Shown here: positions 59,958 through 64,000 of the stretch, piece by piece
How positions within the stretch are numbered: position 1 is the first letter of the stretch
Layout of the letters: the number at the start of each line of letters is the position of its first letter
From: Sclerotinia nivalis
Lineage: Eukaryota > Ascomycota > Leotiomycetes > Helotiales > Sclerotiniaceae
Direction: 5' to 3'
Length of the DNA stretch: 64,000 bases
Assembly: GCA_029531795.1 (NCBI GenBank)
Contig: JAPEIS010000004.1
Span: 620,001-684,000, forward strand
Notes under the pieces: model-generated
Databases searched by the model: none
Told to the model about the DNA's origin: nothing
What the model saw: only the letters and a program-made list of their open reading frames with translations
Made by a program: the position numbers and the translations under genes

Positions 59958-61071
59958 ATTGGAAGATGGCTCCGGTGCTTTCGTATATTGTTGACTCGAG
60001 AAGAGAGTATTTAGTAAGCAATACTTTCTCTGCAGCACACATTATAGGTGATCTTTTTTGGAAGTTTGCAAATATGCAATCTGAGCTGCCCAGATTCATT
60101 CCACATTGAATATTTTCCAAGGAGAGATCCTTCGGGGTTCCGACGGTTGAGGAATAAGGCTGTTAAGTCTTTGAGAAGCTTGAAGTTGACATGGGATCCT
60201 GCTTTTAGGGATTGAGCGGCGGAGAGAGGGAATGAGGATGCACTGACGTATTATGTTTGGATGTATGGGCAGGACTTGAACATTGATACATCGTCATTTC
60301 ATAGCTGTACCACGTCTGGAAGTTGTTACATTGGAGTATAGAAAATGAAGTATTACTATTTTTTATGCCCATTTGAACTTTCAGACTCTCATGTCAATAC
60401 CTATAATGTACCGGTCTCTTTCAAATCCTAGCCCAGAGCCCAAACTTTCAATCCATGCTAATCCAAAACTCTAAATCTACCATCAACACCATCCTACTAA
60501 GGCAGCTTAAGCCTGATTAACCTCACTATTAGAGACGATCTGAGTGTGAACTATATAAAGTATGATTCGTTTTGTTGTATGAAATGGATTCAAAGATTGG
60601 ATGTGGAGAATGGAAGGGAGGAATGTTGGATAAGCTTCTTGCTATGATAATGAGATTGCATCGGTAATGATGTGGAAGATAGTCAGAAACACAGCATAGA
60701 TAATGTTGTCTTTATAGATAAACTAGTATGAGAGACCGAGAAAACATGATGTTCACCCCCATGGTATTTAAAACACAAAAAAGAAAACCCAAGCGCCGAA
60801 TCCTCATTATGACCGTTCCTTGTCGCACGGCGTTAAAATGCTTATCAATACCCCATTATGTCCTCACTACTGATCATCTCTTCAGTCTCTTGCCAATTAT
60901 GGGCCTACCCAATATCCTCAAGCCCAAGCGCCTTATATCCATCATTACATTTTGCCAAGTTATGCACATATTGAAATGCCACTTCCCCAAGTCTCATTTC
61001 GTCATATTCTGACCTCAAATAATTCCTTCCACCACCATAAATTCAGATGCATCTCCACTTCCCACTCATAT
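59958..61071. other. Intergenic region
   Basis: Minus-strand frames at 59844-60120 lie opposite the broken frame and have no domain. The rest is spacer and the 3' flank of the gene ending at 61072. Confidence 0.35.
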
Positions 61072-62491
61072 TCACTTCTCATACAACCACCCGATAAGCC
61101 CCACAACTCCCAAAAACACAACCACAATCTGGACAGACAAGCCTCCATTACAACTACCCTCGCCCCCGTCTCCAACACACTGTGTTCTGCCGTGCTCCAA
61201 ATCATGCGTCCCAGTATTACTATTCCGTATTCGTGCATCCCAATGCGAACGATCGTAGTGTTCAACAGATGGAAGTGTGGCGTGATAGTTTGAGCGAGGG
61301 GGACGGGATGGGGTAACTATATGGTTTTGTTGGTGACATGTTTGTTGGACTGGAGGTGGATTGTTAGGGGAAGGAGATGGATGTTGAAGGAGTGTTTGTC
61401 TTTCTGCTGCGAGCTCGCGGAGGATATGGCGATCTGTGGCGTGGTCGTAGGTATGCCATTCTCGAGTGAATGGTACAGAGGGAGTTGTTTGGTTTTGTTG
61501 GTGACATGTTTGTTGGACTGGAGGTGGATTGTTAGGGAAAGGAGATGGGTGTTGAAGGAGTGTTTGTCTTTCTACTGCGAGCTCGCGGAGGATATGGCGA
61601 TCTGTGGCGTGGTCGTAGGTATGCCATTCTCGAGTGAATGGTACAGAGGGAGTTGTTTGTGTTTGGGGAACCCTGGTTGTTGGGGGAGTGGGGATAGAAG
61701 TTGCAGATGGTGTAGGTTCAGAATGACTTCTTTGACTTGGAGTTGAGAGACTCGCTTCATTCATATTCCCCCTAATTTCCTCCCATGGATTGCTAAAAGT
61801 AACTCTTTGTCCTCCCTGCCTTACAATTACCGTATCTACCCATCTCACTCTAGCCTCGTTCAAATTAAACATATCCGCCAAATCCATACAACTTTGTTTA
61901 CAGAGCCTCGTATCGAAAGCTCTAGAGTCAGGCTTGAAGCGAATGGATCGGAGCATGGAGAGTGGAATTTGGAAGAGATGTTCAATGATGATAAAGGATT
62001 GTTTATTCATTTCTCCTATTTCGAGATATAGTTTATCTCCAGGATCGAGGTCGTCAATATCTTGGGGTTTTTGGGATATGGGGATGCGAGTTGCGACATG
62101 GTATCTCCTGCGTGTTTTAGAGGTTATCTGATCGTGTTGGTGTCTATTAGCTTCTACTTAACTTCAAACTATCAATCATATACATAGCTTGTCAATGAAA
62201 ATTAGAAGGAATCATTACCATCGCAATATAACAAGTAGTACCCTCATAACATAAAATCACAACTGGATGGTTATACCCATCATCATCCAATTTCTTGCCA
62301 TTACAACAACTTTCCCCACGACTGCACACAAGCGACCCATCACTTTCTATTCTTGCCGGAAGCCATACAATACATCCAACGCATAAATCTTTCTTCTTCA
62401 AATTAGGTCGAATACCATTCCCGACATGTGGTTCATGAGACGGACTGCGTCGGGAAATTCGAGTTGCATGGTGGCTGCGAGTACGAGGCAT
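61072..62491 (-). CDS. Conserved-looking hypothetical protein with C-terminal membrane anchor
   Basis: Exons 62491-62219 and 62127-61072 (intron 91 bases, GTAATG...GATCAG, phase 0) give about 442 residues. The N-terminal part has paired Cys (LCVGCIVWLPA, CSRGESCCNGKK) and GYNHPVVILCYEG, then, across the junction, ITSKTRRRYHVATRIPI, DDLDPGDKLYLEIGE, and FDTRLCKQSC. This arrangement recalls a widespread uncharacterised fungal protein type whose N-terminus carries an NHPVVIL motif; the assignment is from memory and weak. The middle is Pro/Ser/Thr/Gln-rich with two copies of a 56-residue unit (FTREWHTYDHATDRHIL...). The C-terminus, VQIVVVFLGVVGLIGWLYEK, is a single membrane span at the very end, as in tail-anchored proteins. 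Confidence 0.7.
61323..61658. repeat. Two perfect-phase tandem copies of 168 bases inside a gene
   Basis: Units 61323-61490 and 61491-61658 differ at only three positions by eye, all transitions. 168 is a multiple of three, so the unit adds 56 codons to the gene at 61072-62491 without shifting the frame. The near-identity points to a recent duplication or ongoing copy-number change. Confidence 0.9.
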
Positions 62492-63600
62492 TCAATTAAT
62501 TACCCAGTAATGATTTGCGATTTAAATTCAAATTTGGAGTTCATATACAGATTATCAATGCTCAATCAATGAATAAAAGCATAACAACAAACATTAACAA
62601 GAAAGTAATGAAGATATCAATCCCTTATCAATTTATCAATCCCCGCCCTTGTTCAACCTGTGCGCTCAGCTTTACAACATCGACAAAGCCTTATTGTGCA
62701 TGAATTCGGCACGGAACGTGGAATTTGCTTAGCCAATGGAAATATTTTTGTGAGAAATTAGTGGCTGGGAGTAGAACATGTGGTTTTTGTGTCGTAGTGA
62801 CCTCTTGGGAGGCCCGCTGCGTATGGCTTTTCGCAAGGCTACATGTAAATGAATGATTTGGTGGCCAATGGGATGGCGAGCTCGTGATAACTTTGAAACA
62901 TGATCAGCAATGATTTTTGAGGGGTGCAGGAGGATTTTCAGCTTGGATTGAAAGGCGAATCAGCGGTTAGTTTCCCTAGAATCCATCGCTTAATGCTCGT
63001 TTCGAAGGGAAATTTGGATTGCGTAGTTTTTAGACAAACTACTGAAAAGCCTTAACACCTAATAGATAGAAAAATTCTGGTGTGTGCTTAGGTACGAAGA
63101 TTGAAAAGACTGGTATGGAAGGTAGCGTCCTAAAAGGCATGATGACAGAACTAGGATTTTAGTTATGACAAGCTGGGAGATTTGCCAATGACTAAGAGAA
63201 AGGAGCAAGAACTTACTAAAGGGGCTCTGAGATTAGAAATCTAGGCTCTATTCTCAAGCATGAATAAGTTTGGGTTTAGAACAAAAGAGCGTCTCACTAG
63301 TACTTACCATGAATGTTGTGTATGAAACCACATCATATTACACATTGAGGCAACTTTCCAGTGTTTTAATATTTTAGTATTGTTTTCAGTCCACAAAATT
63401 ACCAGCCAATCTGTGGACTGAGGCTGGATTGCTTCTGTCGCAGCGAAATCGAGTCCATAACAAAGAAATCAGGTTTTCCTGAGTGATGCAGAAATGGTGA
63501 GCTCCTCCTCTACCCAGTGTTGACCCTCACGATGATAATTCCTTATATTTCTGACATCATCTTGACTAGCAACTCGTAGTACTTTCCATCCCGTCGTAAT
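62492..63600. other. Intergenic region
   Basis: Promoter side of the gene at 61072-62491, then spacer. No supported gene or repeat until the element at 63610. Confidence 0.35.
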
Positions 63601-63609
63601 CCCTTGGTT

Positions 63610-63864
63610 GATTGATTGATTAATTAAATTAACGTCTACACTGAGTCTAAGACTATCTAAGACAGCTAGAGGCTCTTACGAACCCCTAACAGGTAACATA
63701 ATGAAGGTAGGCTGACTTATAGGCCTGGCTAAATACATGATTTGAACGATTGAAATAAACTCAATCTTTTGAGTTAATGAGGGAAGTGAAAACTAATCCT
63801 GGGGAATAATCCTGCTCTACAAACGCTGAACCATATAATAGAGATAACAAAAGAAATAAGTAAA
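63610..63864 (-). mobile_element. Short SINE-like element, ~255 bases
   Basis: Flanked by CCCTTGGTT at 63601-63609 and 63865-63873. Minus-strand 3' tail TGATT type, then the block TGAGTCTAAGACTATCTAAG, AAACTCAATCTTTTGAGTT and GTGAAAACTAATCCTGGGG, all matching 57552-57767. Same direction as all other short copies in the window. Confidence 0.7.
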
Positions 63865-63873
63865 CCCTTGGTT

Positions 63874-64000
63874 TTATATGTGACTCTTGGGCATTCGAGG
63901 CTCTTAGTAAGTAGGTGGTGGTATTTGTATGATCGATACAATCTCTTATTACCTGTGTATTTCTGACCTTGGGCTTTTAGCCAACGTGGTGCCTCCTCTT
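63874..64000. other. Right window edge
   Basis: About 130 bases with no feature that I can support. Confidence 0.3.

Noticed and set aside
61321..61746. 141-codon plus-strand frame with repeated Cys/Leu-rich sequence
   Set aside because: Antisense shadow of the repeat-containing minus-strand gene; the repeat makes it look ordered.

Overview
The window is a piece of a filamentous ascomycete (Pezizomycotina) nuclear genome. The evidence is intron-rich genes with short 45-120 base introns, three intron-containing nuclear tRNAs, a mitochondrial ATP12 chaperone, an oxysterol-binding protein with ankyrin and PH domains, a six-exon TEF1, and transposons heavily altered by C-to-T and G-to-A changes that look like repeat-induced point mutation (RIP). 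Placement in the Leotiomycetes is my guess from the style of the F-box and DUF3237 genes; nothing here proves it.

Left part (1-12.9 kb). This accessory region holds three members of one unrecognised protein family. One is intact (1137-1769). One is broken by a stop and a deletion (2654-3106). In one the 5' half is inverted relative to the 3' half (7057-7227 minus, 7298-7669 plus). Between them lie two tandem copies of a ~1.1 kb non-LTR element with three target-site duplications. A decayed reading frame (9481-9812) and a four-exon F-box gene (9991-11658, minus) follow, then another short non-LTR element (11999-12832).

Transposon nest (12980-30488). A Tad-like LINE (12993-30475) is flanked by a 13-base duplication, AAAGGTATCTTGA. 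It was interrupted by a Ty3/gypsy chromovirus (18343-29913, plus; duplication GTTGT). That element was hit by a related gypsy element in the opposite direction (20068-25690, minus; duplication GTAGA) and by a 146-base solo LTR (26941-27086; duplication GAAAC). All autonomous copies are dead.

Core-gene part (30.6-63 kb). In order: BNA6 (NAD+ synthesis from tryptophan), starting only about 0.2 kb from the LINE; a DUF3237 gene; tRNA-Lys(UUU), tRNA-Lys(CUU) and tRNA-Tyr(GUA); a hypothetical gene; ATP12; an OSH1/SWH1-type oxysterol-binding protein; a long gene-poor stretch with one or two small candidate genes; TEF1; a short SINE-like element; a broken hypothetical frame; a tail-anchored hypothetical protein with a recent 168-base internal duplication; and a last SINE-like element. 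These are independent eukaryotic genes, with no operons. BNA6/DUF3237 and ATP12/OSH1 are convergent pairs.

I see no bacterial-type system, CRISPR array or secondary-metabolite cluster. The most informative structures are the datable transposon nest, the LINE and short elements that share a 3' end, and the inverted paralog.
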